The notes: generated by a model not told the origin, from the sequence alone. A stretch of 64,000 bases of DNA from JACVRW01 sp963716215 (GCA_963716215.1 OY970298.1:3844001-3908000); one strand, 5' to 3'; counted from the first letter of the stretch, positions 33,695 to 42,478 are shown. A program made the numbers and translations.

Positions 33695-35905
33695 TTACGC
33701 GGTCGCGGGCGCCACCTCACCCTCGTGCTTGATCTCGGGGAGCCAGCCGAGGCGCTTGGGCAGCCACCAGTTGCGGTCGCCCAGGAGCTTCATCGTCGCC
33801 GGCAGCAGCACGCCGCGGATCAGCGTCGCGTCGATCAGGACGGCGACCGCGAGGCCAACGCCCATCTGCTTGAACATGATGAACGAGAGGCTGCCGAAGA
33901 CCGCGAACACTGCCACCATCACGAGCGCTGCGCTCGTCACGACGCCGGCGGTGTTCTTGATCGCGTAGGACACGGCGTCCTCCGTCTTCATGCCCTTGTC
34001 GTAGGCCTCACGGACCCGCGACAGGATGAACACGTGGTAGTCCATGGAGAGGCCGAACAGGACCACGAACATGAACAGCGGGACCCATGAGGTGATCGGC
34101 CCGGTCTCGCTGAACCCGAGCAGGCTCTTGCCCCAACCGTGCTGGAACACCAGCACCATCGCCCCGTAGGCCGCAGCCACCGAGAGCAGGTTGAGGGCGA
34201 TCGCCTTGATCGGCACCACTATCGAGCGGAACGTGACCAGGAGCAGCAGGAACGCTGCCGAGAGCACGAACCCGAACACGTAGGGGAGGTTCGACTTCAG
34301 CGTGTCGTTGAAGTCGGTGTCCTGTGCGGTCGGGCCGCCAACGTAGGCCTCGACCCCCTCGACCGAACCGAGCGTCGGGGCGACCACGTCGTTGCGCAGC
34401 ACCTCGAGCGCCTGACCCGACAGCTCGTCCGTTCCGTCGCCGGCGATCTCGACCGAGAGCGTCCCGACGGTTCCGTCCGGGCTGATGTTCAGGTAGTCGT
34501 CGTGACTGGGAAGCAGCGCACTGTGCTGGGAAGCGGCGTGCTCGAGCTTCTCAATGCCGGCCGTGACTTCCGGCGAGCTCACGTCGTCTGCCTTGATGAC
34601 CACGTCCAGGTACGAGTTCTCCTGGGGGAACGCTTCCTGTACGTGGTTGAACGTCTGGACGACCGGCTGATCCTGCGGCAACGAGGCCGAGGTGTTCGGG
34701 GTACCGGTGTCCATCCCGATCGCCGGGATCGCCAGCGCCACCAGCAGCCCTGTTGCCAGGACGGCCGAGAGCAGCGGGCGCCGCAGCACCCGGTCGACGA
34801 TGCGCGACCAGATGCCCACACGGGCAACCCGGTTGCGCAGCCGGCCGAGGCCGGGGATGCGACCCTTCTCCGTGCGGTCGCCGAGCACCGAGAGCACGGC
34901 GGGGAGCACGGTCAGCGACCCGAGCATGGCGACTGCTACCACCACGATCGTGCCCGTGGCGAAGGACGTGAACGTGGCCGCTCCGGCGAAGTACATCCCC
35001 GCCATCGCGATCATGACCGTCACGCCCGAGACCAGCACGGCGCGTCCTGATGTGGCTGCGGCCGCCTCGATGGCCGCCTCCTTGCTGCGACCGGCGGCAC
35101 GTTCCTCGCGGACGCGGCGCAGGTAGAACAGTGCGTAGTCCACGCCAACGGCCAGGCCGATGAGCAGGACCACGTGGTTGATGGAGCTCTCGACCGGTGA
35201 CAGCTGGCTGAGCGGGCCGATGAGCCCGAGCGTGCCCAGCACGCCGGTGATCGCGAGCAGCAGCGGCACACCAGCCGCCACCAGCGTTCCGAATGCGAGC
35301 ACCAGCAGGAGCAGCGTGATCGGCAACGAGGTGGTCGTGGCCTTCTTCAGGTCGCCCTCGAAGACGTCCATGATGGCGTCCTCCGAGCTGGCTGAACCGA
35401 ACTGCTCGATGTTGAAGCCGGGGTGGGCCCGCTGGTCGGCCGCCGTGCCGGCGACCGTCGCGGCGACGATCTCCTTCTGGTGAACCGCCTTCGGGTCACC
35501 CTTGACCTCGAAGCTGACCAGGACCGAATGGCCATCGTCAGAGGTGGGGCTTGCGTCCTGGCCCTTGCCGTACGGGCCATGGACCTCTGAGACGCCCTTC
35601 GTGCCGTCGAGCCGCTTCTCTACGTCGGCTACCACGGCCCGGTACTCGGGAGCACCGGCCTCGAGCGACTTGCTCTGGATCAGGACGGACTCTTCGCTCT
35701 TGTCGGGGAAAGCCTCCGAGGTGATCTTGGAGGCGCGGCCCGAATCGCCCACGCCCGACTGCTCCGTGGTGAGGGTCTCGGTACCGATGTTCTTGCCCGC
35801 CATGAAGGCCAGGACCACGAACAGGATCCAGCCGAGAATGGCGGTCTTACGATGCCGGGCGCTCCAGCGCCCGGCGCTCGCTGCGATGTTCCGTGACTTC
35901 TGCAT
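33695..35905 (-). CDS. MMPL/RND-family transporter
   Basis: A 736-residue membrane transporter with twelve predicted helices in two RND-type halves: one helix near the N-terminus ('ILGWILFVVLAFMAG'), an extracytoplasmic domain (about 45-190), five helices including 'LIGLAVGVDYALFYLRRVREE', then a repeat with 'FVVLFGLSMDYHVFILSRVREAY' near residue 620. The GxxxDY motifs are typical of MmpL proton-relay helices. Substrates are usually lipids or drugs. ATG 35905 was chosen for the GAAGGAG just upstream; an ATG at 35935 and longer readings lack this. Expression may depend on the AGGGTG repeat element at 35966-35997. Confidence 0.9.
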   Translation of the reverse strand: MQKSRNIAASAGRWSARHRKTAILGWILFVVLAFMAGKNIGTETLTTEQSGVGDSGRASKITSEAFPDKSEESVLIQSKSLEAGAPEYRAVVADVEKRLDGTKGVSEVHGPYGKGQDASPTSDDGHSVLVSFEVKGDPKAVHQKEIVAATVAGTAADQRAHPGFNIEQFGSASSEDAIMDVFEGDLKKATTTSLPITLLLLVLAFGTLVAAGVPLLLAITGVLGTLGLIGPLSQLSPVESSINHVVLLIGLAVGVDYALFYLRRVREERAAGRSKEAAIEAAAATSGRAVLVSGVTVMIAMAGMYFAGAATFTSFATGTIVVVAVAMLGSLTVLPAVLSVLGDRTEKGRIPGLGRLRNRVARVGIWSRIVDRVLRRPLLSAVLATGLLVALAIPAIGMDTGTPNTSASLPQDQPVVQTFNHVQEAFPQENSYLDVVIKADDVSSPEVTAGIEKLEHAASQHSALLPSHDDYLNISPDGTVGTLSVEIAGDGTDELSGQALEVLRNDVVAPTLGSVEGVEAYVGGPTAQDTDFNDTLKSNLPYVFGFVLSAAFLLLLVTFRSIVVPIKAIALNLLSVAAAYGAMVLVFQHGWGKSLLGFSETGPITSWVPLFMFVVLFGLSMDYHVFILSRVREAYDKGMKTEDAVSYAIKNTAGVVTSAALVMVAVFAVFGSLSFIMFKQMGVGLAVAVLIDATLIRGVLLPATMKLLGDRNWWLPKRLGWLPEIKHEGEVAPATA

Positions 35906-35965
35906 GGGGCTCCTTCGGTTGGGGTTCGACTGCATGGGTGCAGCCTGCGGCCTGGACGCCCCCTG

Positions 35966-35997
35966 AACATCGGGCCGCCACCCTGAACCGGCACCCT
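35966..35997 (-). promoter_or_regulatory. AGGGTG direct-repeat promoter element, copy 1 (MMPL gene)
   Basis: Read on the minus strand: AGGGTG at 35997, a second AGGGTG exactly 13 bases on, then GATGTT starting 26 bases from the first repeat. The same arrangement recurs at 41011-41042 and 42447-42478. It lies between the MMPL gene and the divergent LuxR-type regulator, whose MalT-like relatives bind directly repeated sites. Confidence 0.65.
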
Positions 35998-36023
35998 TAA
36001 CCCGCGTATGCTCGGCGGCACCT

Positions 36024-38942
36024 GTGGACTCGTCTCCCAGTGCGATCGTCGGGCGTGAAGCGGAACTCGGGGAGCTCGAGGCGGTTCTGGACGCCCTCGA
36101 CGAGGGCAGCGCCGCGTGCGTCACGCTCGAGGGCGAGCCGGGCATCGGCAAGACGCGGCTGCTGGGCGAGTTGCGGGCGCGCGCGGAGGATCGCGGCCAT
36201 GTGGTCCTGTCGGGCGCCTCGGCCGAGTTCGAGCGCGAGATGCCGTTCAGCGTGTGGGTCGACGCGCTCGACGCGTACGTGATCTCACAGGACCTGGCCA
36301 AGCCCGAAGCGCTCGACGACGACCTGGCCGCGGAGCTCGGACAGGTGCTCCCCTCCCTGCACCGCTCCAACGGCGGTGTGGGAGCGGTGGCGGACGAGCG
36401 CTACCGCGCGCACCGTGCCGTGAGCCGCCTCCTCGCTCTGATCGCCGACTCGCAGCCGCTCGTGCTGGTGCTGGACGACCTGCACTGGAGCGACGGCGCG
36501 TCGATCGAGTTGATCGCCTCGCTGGTGCGGCGCGAGCCTTCCGCGCCGGTGCTCCTCGCGCTGGGCTTTCGCCCGGGTCAGGCGTCCGAGCGCCTGAGCA
36601 CGGCGATGGCCCAGCCGGGCGTCCGCCGCCTGGAGCTCGAGCAGCTCAGCGAGGCCGACGCCGCTCAGCTGCTCGACGCGGTCGATCCCGCTTCCGTGAG
36701 CGCCATCTACCGCCACGGCGGCGGCAACCCGTTCTACCTGGAGCAGCTCAGCCGGGCCGCAGAGAGCGGCACGCTGTCGGGCGCCCTCACGGGCTCGGCC
36801 GGATACGAGGACCTCGGCGTGCCGGCGGCGGTGGTTGGCGCGATCGGTGGGGAGCTGGCGTCGCTCGCCGCCGGCTCGCGCACGTTCCTCGACGCGGCGG
36901 CGGTGGCCGGCGAGCCGTTCGAGCCGGATCTGGCCGCGGCCATCGGCGAGCTGCCGGACGCGGAGGCCCTGGACGCCCTCGACGGCCTGCTCGCGCTCGA
37001 CCTGGTCCGGCCCACCGAGGTGCCGCGCCGCTTCATCTTCCGCCATCCGCTTGTGCGCCGCGCGGTCTATGAGTCCGCCCCCGGCGGCTGGCGGCTGGCG
37101 GCGCACGCCCGGGCAGCCGCCGCGCTGGAGGCCCGCGGCGCCGCGCCCGCCGAGCGCGCCCACCACGTCGAGCAGTCGGCAGGACAGGGCGACGAGGAAG
37201 CGGTGGCGGTGCTGCTGGAGGCGGGCCGCGCAGCCGCGCCGCGCGCCCCCGGCGCGGCCACGCGCTGGTTCGAGGCCGCGCTGCGCCTGCTGCCGAGCGG
37301 CGACACGGAGAGTCAGGTGTCGGTGCGGGTGGAGCTGGCGTCCGCGCTGCGCTCCGTCGGCAAGCTCGAGCCATGCCGCGCCGTGCTGCTCGAGGCGATG
37401 GCCCTGCTGCCGCCGGAGTCGAGCGACCGCCGGGTCGAGCTGACCAGCCTGTGCGCGGCGGTCGAGCACTGGCAGGGGCGCCACGAGGAGGCCCACCAGC
37501 GGCTCACCCACGCCTGGGAGGAGGTCTCCGACCGCTCCAGTGCCGCCGCGACCTCGCTGCAGATCGAGACGGCGGTGGACGGGCTGTACGCGCTCGACTA
37601 CGGGAAGACGATCGCGATGGGCACCGGAGCGCTCGAGAGCGCCACCGCCCTGGGTGACCGGGCGTTGATCGCGGCGGCGGCCTCGGCACTGTGCCTCGGG
37701 GAGGCCGTCGCCGGTGAGATCGCGGACGCGCGCGAGCACCGCGAGCTGGCGCTGGCCCAGATCGACCGGCTCACCGACGCGGAGCTGGCGCCGCGGCTCG
37801 AGGCGCTCTTCTACCTCGGCTGGGCCGAGAACTATCTCGAGTACTACGACCAGGCGATCGCCCACACCGAGCGCGGTATCGGCATCGCGCGCGCAACCGG
37901 CGAGGGGCGGCTCCTGATCCCGATGATGCTGGTGATGGGCTACCCCCTGGAGATCCAGGGGCGCATCGGCGAGGCGCTCCGGCTCAGCGAGGCGGCCGTC
38001 GAGAGCGCGCGCCTGTCGGAAAATCCCCACTACCTGTTCTGGGCGCTGTTCGAGCTGGGCTGGGCGAACTACTACCTGGGCGATCTCGATGCCGCGGTCG
38101 GGGCGTGCGAGGACAGCTTCCGCGCCGGCGGGCGCCTGTCCGGGGCCACGATGCCGGCGGCGAGCGGCGGCCCGGGGTGGCCGCTGGCCGCGTCGCTGTT
38201 CGAGCGGGGCGACCTGGACCGGGGCTTCGAGACGATGCAGGCGATCGGAGGCGGCGACCTCGAGCACGCGATCCCGGTGGAGCGCTGCTTCTACTGGGAG
38301 ATCCTCGCCCTGGCGGAGCTGACCCGCGGCGACGCGGCAGCCGCCGAGGACTTCGTGGGAAGGGCCGAGGCGCAGGCGGCGCAGCTGGACCTGCGACTGC
38401 CGTCCGGGATCACCGGGCGCGGTCGCGCGGCGCTGCTGCTGGCGGCCGGTGACGCGGCCGCGGCGGCCACGGCGGCGGAGGCTGCAGCGGGCGACTTCGA
38501 CGCGATCGGGGCTCAGCTGCCGGCGGCCTACGCGCGCGAGCTGCAGGGACGTGCGCTGGCGGCGGCCGGCGAGCGCAAGCAGGCGATCGAGGTGCTGCGC
38601 GCGGCGGAGCGGACGCTCGACGAGTGCGGGTCGGTGCGGGTGCGCGACGAGGTCCGGCGCGAGCTGCGCAAGCTGGGCGCGCGCGCCGAGGTGCGCGGCC
38701 CGGCGACGGCGGACGACTCGGGCATCGGCGCGCTGACCAAGCGGGAGATGGAGATCGCCGAGCTGATCACCGACCGCCTCACCAACCCGCAGATCGCGGA
38801 GAAGCTGTTCCTCTCGAAGAAGACGATCGAGTCGCACATCCGCAACCTGTTCCTCAAGCTGGACGCGTCGTCACGGGTGGAGGTGGCGCGTATCGTGGAG
38901 CGCGACCGGCGCGAGCGCGAGGGGATTACGGGGACGCCGTGA
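36024..38942 (+). CDS. Large ATP-binding LuxR-family regulator (MalT-like)
   Basis: A 972-residue STAND-type regulator. The AAA/NB domain has P-loop GEPGIGKT at about 37-44 and Walker B 'LVLVLDDLHWSD' near 150. A long helical, TPR-like region (about 380-880) follows, then a LuxR HTH at about 905-962 ('LTKREMEIAELITDRLTNPQIAEKLFLSKKTIESHIRNLFLKLDASSRVEVAR'). Such proteins oligomerise on ATP and inducer binding and activate promoters with repeated sites. GTG start; TATGCT at 36007-36012 could be its -10. It is divergent from the MMPL gene with the AGGGTG repeat element between them. The inducer is unknown. Confidence 0.92.
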   Translation: MDSSPSAIVGREAELGELEAVLDALDEGSAACVTLEGEPGIGKTRLLGELRARAEDRGHVVLSGASAEFEREMPFSVWVDALDAYVISQDLAKPEALDDDLAAELGQVLPSLHRSNGGVGAVADERYRAHRAVSRLLALIADSQPLVLVLDDLHWSDGASIELIASLVRREPSAPVLLALGFRPGQASERLSTAMAQPGVRRLELEQLSEADAAQLLDAVDPASVSAIYRHGGGNPFYLEQLSRAAESGTLSGALTGSAGYEDLGVPAAVVGAIGGELASLAAGSRTFLDAAAVAGEPFEPDLAAAIGELPDAEALDALDGLLALDLVRPTEVPRRFIFRHPLVRRAVYESAPGGWRLAAHARAAAALEARGAAPAERAHHVEQSAGQGDEEAVAVLLEAGRAAAPRAPGAATRWFEAALRLLPSGDTESQVSVRVELASALRSVGKLEPCRAVLLEAMALLPPESSDRRVELTSLCAAVEHWQGRHEEAHQRLTHAWEEVSDRSSAAATSLQIETAVDGLYALDYGKTIAMGTGALESATALGDRALIAAAASALCLGEAVAGEIADAREHRELALAQIDRLTDAELAPRLEALFYLGWAENYLEYYDQAIAHTERGIGIARATGEGRLLIPMMLVMGYPLEIQGRIGEALRLSEAAVESARLSENPHYLFWALFELGWANYYLGDLDAAVGACEDSFRAGGRLSGATMPAASGGPGWPLAASLFERGDLDRGFETMQAIGGGDLEHAIPVERCFYWEILALAELTRGDAAAAEDFVGRAEAQAAQLDLRLPSGITGRGRAALLLAAGDAAAAATAAEAAAGDFDAIGAQLPAAYARELQGRALAAAGERKQAIEVLRAAERTLDECGSVRVRDEVRRELRKLGARAEVRGPATADDSGIGALTKREMEIAELITDRLTNPQIAEKLFLSKKTIESHIRNLFLKLDASSRVEVARIVERDRREREGITGTP

Positions 38943-39375
38943 CGCCTCGCAGCGCGGGCGTGGCCAGCGCCGCCAGCCCCAGGCAGAGCGGCGAGTAGTA
39001 GCGCCGGTCGAGGCGCCGGAAGCGCTCCGAGGACGATCCGGGCGAGACGACGTCGGTGCGGCCGGCCAGCCCGAGAGCGCCGCGCGCGGTCAGCACGGCC
39101 ACCACTGCCCCGGCCCCGACCCGGCTCAAGCCGGGCGCCGAGCGTGGGCGGCCCGCCACGAGCGCCGCCGCGGTGCCTAGCAGGCCCGCCACGGTCAGGC
39201 ACGCGGACGGCGGCGGGGGGCGGTCACCCTCGCTTCCGACCACGGCGTCGGTCAGCAGCCGCCGGTCCCGCATCGGCCAGGGCGACCCGGTCGCCCACAC
39301 CACGTGCAGGGCCCCGATGGCCAGCAGGCCGGTGGCGGAGGCGTGGGTGCTCAGGGTTGTTGCGGACGGGCTCAC
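38926..39375 (-). CDS. DUF3995-family small membrane protein
   Basis: A 149-residue protein with about four hydrophobic segments. 'LLAIGALHVVWATGSPWP', 'CLTVAGLLGTAAALVAGR' and 'RRYYSPLCLGLAALAT' match the DUF3995 pattern (His-Trp and a Tyr-Ser-Pro-Leu-Cys near the end). The function is unknown. Its GTG start overlaps the stop of the upstream hydrolase gene (GTGA); it is the last gene of a four-gene coupled unit, and its end overlaps the LuxR-regulator gene convergently by 17 bases. Confidence 0.8.
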   Translation of the reverse strand: MSPSATTLSTHASATGLLAIGALHVVWATGSPWPMRDRRLLTDAVVGSEGDRPPPPSACLTVAGLLGTAAALVAGRPRSAPGLSRVGAGAVVAVLTARGALGLAGRTDVVSPGSSSERFRRLDRRYYSPLCLGLAALATPALRGVTASP

Positions 39376-40604
39376 AGCAGGGCTTCGTCGAAGAATCCCA
39401 CGACCTTGCGCTCGTATTGCCTCGGGCGTGCCGAGATCCCACCGGTGTGCCGCCCCTCAGGCACCGCCCAGGTCAGCTTCGGCTCGCCAGCGGCGCGGTA
39501 GTACTCGGGCGTCTTGTCGTCGACCTCGCCGTGTGCTGCGTTGATCAGGAACACGGGCCGCGGCGCAATGCGCGGGATCAGCTTGGTCAAGTTCGCGGGC
39601 GGCTCGTGGTTTGAAAAGACGCTGAGCGCGGCAGTCTTGACCGCAAAATGGGGGGCCATCAGCCATTTCTCGGCGCCTGAGACGTCGTCGAGCTCCTCGG
39701 AGATGACCCGGGCCCCGGCGCCCTCGGACACGACGGCGGCGAGGTCGTCCGTCTGGGCGGCGGTGTGCAGCATCATTTCGCCGCCGACAGAGAGCCCGAG
39801 CCCGCCGATCCGGCCAGGGTCGACGTCGGAGCGCCCTTTCAGGAACTCGATCGCGGCGAGGATGTCCTTGTCGAAGGACCAGCCGAAGCCGTGCGGATCG
39901 CCCTCGCTGGCGCCCTCGCCGCGGCGATCGAGCAGCAGCACGCCGTAACCGTGGCGGGCGAGCATGCGTGCGTGCTTCTGCGGGCCGTTGCGGCCCGGGA
40001 ATGCGATCACGGCGGCGCGGTTCTGCGAGGGGATGTACATGCCCTCGAGCTCGAGGTCGTCGCTGGTGGTGAGCGTCACGCGCTCGTGCGGGACGCCGAG
40101 CTCGGCTACCGGTCCGGTGCGCCCGATGTGGGTGACGCCGTAAGAGAGCATCAGCGGACCCACCACCCAGACGAAGGCCAGGGCGCCCACGAGCACGAGT
40201 CCGCCCCGCCGGGCGTATCGCCGCAGGTGTGAATCGTCGACCCGGCGCGATCTCCAGAGCGTCACAGCGCCGAGGGCGAGCAGCACGGCACCGGCGAACA
40301 TGGCCAGCAACCCGCTGTAGTCGTCGCCCGAGAGCCCAGGTCCGCTCATGTAATGGATGGCCTCCGCCCCGGCGATCAGGCCAAGTGGGCCGAGCAGGAG
40401 GGCGAGCGCGGCCCGCCCGCCGCGCCTGAGCCGCGGGTAGGCGGCCGCGGCCACGGCGAGCACGGCCAGCGGCAGCAAGCCGCTGAGCAGGTGGTCGGCG
40501 GCCGACGTGCCGGGCTGGGGCTGCAGAAAGGAGTCATCGACCACGTGGAGGGCAATGGCGCCGACGGCCGCCAGGAAGATCCCGTGCTCGCGAGAGCGGA
40601 TCAT
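39372..40604 (-). CDS. Membrane-anchored alpha/beta-hydrolase
   Basis: A 410-residue protein. The N-terminal half has four to five hydrophobic helices (about 10-30, 45-62, 70-92, 105-125, 145-165). The C-terminal half is an alpha/beta-hydrolase: 'AAVIAFPGRNGPQKHARMLARHGYGVLLLDRRGEGASEGDP', nucleophile region 'GGLGLSVGGEMML' (G-L-S-V-G), 'PVFLINAAHGEVDDKTPEYYRAAG' and final His in 'PEGRHTGG'. ATG 40604 overlaps the stop of the preceding 46-residue gene (ATGA). It is probably an esterase or dienelactone-hydrolase-like enzyme; the substrate is unknown. Confidence 0.85.
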   Translation of the reverse strand: MIRSREHGIFLAAVGAIALHVVDDSFLQPQPGTSAADHLLSGLLPLAVLAVAAAAYPRLRRGGRAALALLLGPLGLIAGAEAIHYMSGPGLSGDDYSGLLAMFAGAVLLALGAVTLWRSRRVDDSHLRRYARRGGLVLVGALAFVWVVGPLMLSYGVTHIGRTGPVAELGVPHERVTLTTSDDLELEGMYIPSQNRAAVIAFPGRNGPQKHARMLARHGYGVLLLDRRGEGASEGDPHGFGWSFDKDILAAIEFLKGRSDVDPGRIGGLGLSVGGEMMLHTAAQTDDLAAVVSEGAGARVISEELDDVSGAEKWLMAPHFAVKTAALSVFSNHEPPANLTKLIPRIAPRPVFLINAAHGEVDDKTPEYYRAAGEPKLTWAVPEGRHTGGISARPRQYERKVVGFFDEALL

Positions 40605-40741
40605 CGGGTGCCGCGCAGGTGGAGCATCAACCGGGCCCGCAGGCTCGGGCGGCTCGGGCGTGAGCTGCGGTACTCGCTCATCGTCATGCCGGGCGGAATG
40701 GTGGTCTCGACGTAGATCGACTGGGCCTCTTGGGCGCTCAT
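40601..40741 (-). CDS. 46-residue basic protein in a coupled operon
   Basis: Starts ATG 40741, overlapping the stop of the upstream gene (ATGA), and stops at 40601, overlapping the hydrolase start. The sequence has an acidic-polar N-terminus ('MSAQEAQSIYVETTIPPGMT') and an Arg-rich C-terminus ('RSSRPSRPSLRARLMLHLRGTR'). No family is recognised. Overlaps on both sides argue that it is translated; it might regulate or bind a neighbour. Confidence 0.6.
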   Translation of the reverse strand: MSAQEAQSIYVETTIPPGMTMSEYRSSRPSRPSLRARLMLHLRGTR

Positions 40742-40980
40742 GGGATCTCGACCTCTCTGACCTGGATCGGGTTGGTGCGCTCGGCCACGAACCTGGGGAG
40801 GAGCGCGAGAGCGGCGTGGCTGTGGGGCGCCTCGACGCGCCACCAGACGCCGTGGTCTCCGGCGAGGCAGCTCGAGGCCACGTGGCTGTGCCTGAGCGGG
40901 CTGCGAAAGCCCTGCCAGGCGGCGAACGCGGCGTCGCACTCATTGGCTTGGTGGGTGTGGTGGAGGAGGAACTGCGGCAT
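40738..40980 (-). CDS. Small uncharacterised protein, His/Cys-rich
   Basis: An 80-residue protein starting MPQFLLHHTHQANECDAAF, with 'SPLRHSHVASSCLAGDHGVWWRVEAPHSHAALALLP' and an end 'VREVEIP'. The layout (one compact alpha/beta ferredoxin-like domain) resembles small stress or dimeric barrel proteins, but I cannot name it. ATG 40980 is preceded by AGGA; the AGGGTG repeat promoter element lies 31 bases upstream. First gene of a four-gene coupled operon with the 46-residue protein, the hydrolase and the DUF3995 protein. Confidence 0.7.
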   Translation of the reverse strand: MPQFLLHHTHQANECDAAFAAWQGFRSPLRHSHVASSCLAGDHGVWWRVEAPHSHAALALLPRFVAERTNPIQVREVEIP

Positions 40981-41010
40981 GTCCCGATCCTGTCGCCGCA
41001 GCGCTCTGTG

Positions 41011-41042
41011 CACATCGGGCGCGCACCCTGAACCGGCACCCT
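41011..41042 (-). promoter_or_regulatory. AGGGTG direct-repeat promoter element, copy 2
   Basis: On the minus strand AGGGTG at 41042, AGGGTG again 13 bases on and GATGTG at 26 bases, with the block GGGTGCCGGTTCAGGGTG identical to copy 1. It sits 31 bases ahead of the ATG at 40980. Confidence 0.65.
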
Positions 41043-41279
41043 GAAGCTGGTGGTGGGCGGCTAGGGGCCGACAAACGTGCCACTCGTCACGGCTGGGGCC
41101 GGGGTGCGCTGCCTTAGCTCCGCCGGCGCATCAGAAAGCGACCCATAGGAGCCGTACCTCCCGGGCTGGGCGCGATTTGTCCTGATAGCGCAGCAACAGC
41201 CAGCCTCCCCGCCGCCGCATCCAAGGGTGTGGCACGTTCGCACCCGGGCGCCCAGCCCCGCGAGGGCGAGTAGCGGCGG

Positions 41280-41792
41280 CTAGGGGCCTGTGGGCGGGAG
41301 CGTCTGCGCCCCAGCCAGCGACTCGCGGCACACGTAGCGGAAATGCGCCGTCCAGAAGCGCCGCAGCGCCCGGTAGGCGGGGCCTTCGGCGACCTCCCAG
41401 GAGCCGAAGCGACACCGGTGCTCCGCGAGCGCCGCGAAGCGGTAGGAGTGCACGGCGTGGAAGCCCGGCATGCTCACCTCCCATGTAATCCGGTCGTGCG
41501 GCACCACCTCGACGATCTCCGCGACCGCCGGCAGCTTGTAGAGGTAGCGGGGCTGGATCGGATTGAAGGCCCAGATCAGCCGGGCGCCCTCGCGCAGCTC
41601 ACCCCCGCTCACGCGCGCGCGCCAGATGCACGGGTTCCAGGCGGCCCAGCGCGGCACGTCGAGAAAGGTGTCCCAGAGCCGCTCGACCGCGAGATCGAGC
41701 TCGATCGACCCCGCCACCGGGGCCGCGGACGCGATCTCGCCGCGCCTCCCGCGGGGGGTTGGGGCTGAAAAAGCTCCAGACAACCTCCCCAA
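41280..41792 (-). CDS. SRPBCC-family (polyketide cyclase/START-like) protein
   Basis: A 170-residue protein; 'SIELDLAVERLWDTFLDVPRWAAWNPCIWRARVSGG', 'GARLIWAFNPIQPRYLYKLPAVAEIVEVVPHDRITWEV' and the C-terminal helix 'AYRALRRFWTAHFRYVCRESL' are typical of the SRPBCC hydrophobic-cavity fold. Ligand and role are unknown. The N-terminus is uncertain: TTG 41792 or TTG 41783 are possible and the first about 25 residues are unconserved-looking. Divergent from the zinc-ribbon gene. Confidence 0.75.
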   Translation of the reverse strand: MGRLSGAFSAPTPRGRRGEIASAAPVAGSIELDLAVERLWDTFLDVPRWAAWNPCIWRARVSGGELREGARLIWAFNPIQPRYLYKLPAVAEIVEVVPHDRITWEVSMPGFHAVHSYRFAALAEHRCRFGSWEVAEGPAYRALRRFWTAHFRYVCRESLAGAQTLPPTGP

Positions 41793-41832
41793 GCTCGCAT
41801 AATTCGACGATCGGTTGCAGAGTGGTACACAG

Positions 41833-42075
41833 ATGGCTAACGACCTCCCAACGCGCGTGTGCGACGGATGCGGTCAGATTTGGTCCAGCGGCAGGTTCCT
41901 CGACCCCACCAGCCGAGCGGACTGCGGCTTCTGCGGCGGCAGCCTCGTACATCAGCGACGGCTACCCGACGTCCTGGTCGTTGAGCTCGACCGAGCCGAG
42001 CTGGTCCACGCGAACGCATTCGTCGGTCAGCACTCCTCGAACGGGGCAGTCGCCCCGGTCGGCCCGCTGGCCTAG
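41833..42075 (+). CDS. Small zinc-ribbon protein
   Basis: An 80-residue protein with two Cys pairs, CDGC and CGFC, 21 residues apart at the N-terminus, forming a likely treble-clef/zinc-ribbon, followed by 'DVLVVELDRAELVHANAFVG'. CATAAT at 41798-41803 is a reasonable -10. It may bind nucleic acid or act as a small adaptor; no further assignment is possible. Start ATG 41833; an in-frame TTG lies 18 bases earlier. Confidence 0.55.
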   Translation: MANDLPTRVCDGCGQIWSSGRFLDPTSRADCGFCGGSLVHQRRLPDVLVVELDRAELVHANAFVGQHSSNGAVAPVGPLA

Positions 42076-42093
42076 CCGCCCGTCAACGCGCAC

Positions 42094-42351
42094 ATGAGCG
42101 AGCGCCCCGCGTTCGTCTACCTGCTGCGCTGCTCCGACACGAGCCTCTACTGCGGATGGACCTTCGACGTGCACGAGCGCCTCGATGCCCACCGGGCCGG
42201 GCGCGGCGCCCGTTACACCCGCAGCCGGTTGCCGGTGGAGATCGCCGCCGTGATCCCGCTGCCGGACGCCTCGAGCGCCCGCCGCGAGGAGGCTCGCATC
42301 AAGCGACTCTCGCGCCGGGACAAGCTGGCCCTGATCGCCGCGCTCGGGTAG
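42094..42351 (+). CDS. GIY-YIG nuclease-domain protein (UPF0213-like)
   Basis: An 85-residue protein made almost only of a GIY-YIG fold: 'FVYLLRCSDTSLYCGWTFDVHERLDAH' (with Y-L-L and Y-C-G as the GIY/YIG strands), 'RGARYTRSRLPVEIAAV' with the catalytic Arg region, and 'ARREEARIKRLSRRDKLALI' carrying the metal-binding Glu. These stand-alone domains are thought to act in DNA repair; their substrate is unproven. Confidence 0.9.
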   Translation: MSERPAFVYLLRCSDTSLYCGWTFDVHERLDAHRAGRGARYTRSRLPVEIAAVIPLPDASSARREEARIKRLSRRDKLALIAALG

Positions 42352-42446
42352 GGCGGTTAACCGCACCACCACCGACGGGCTGACCGCCTGTTCGCGGCAG
42401 GCCGCGAGCGGGATGCTGCTTCCATCGTGAGTGGCGACCGCTATCG

Positions 42447-42478
42447 AGGGTGCCGGTTCAGGGCTTCGCACCGATGTT
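42447..42478 (+). promoter_or_regulatory. AGGGTG direct-repeat promoter element, copy 3
   Basis: Plus-strand copy: AGGGTG at 42447, AGGGCT 13 bases on, GATGTT at 26 bases; the block GGGTGCCGGTTCAGGG is identical to copies 1 and 2. It lies 31 bases ahead of the ATG at 42509. Confidence 0.62.

Noticed and set aside
35906..36370. N-terminal extension of the MMPL transporter to 36370
   Set aside because: It overlaps the divergent LuxR-type regulator gene and the repeat element; the ATG at 35905 has a proper ribosome-binding site.
41131..41220. A 29-codon minus-strand frame (MRRRGGWLLLRYQDKSRP...) in the 41044-41279 gap
   Set aside because: No ribosome-binding site, coupling or conservation evidence; the gap otherwise shows no gene. 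Left unannotated.
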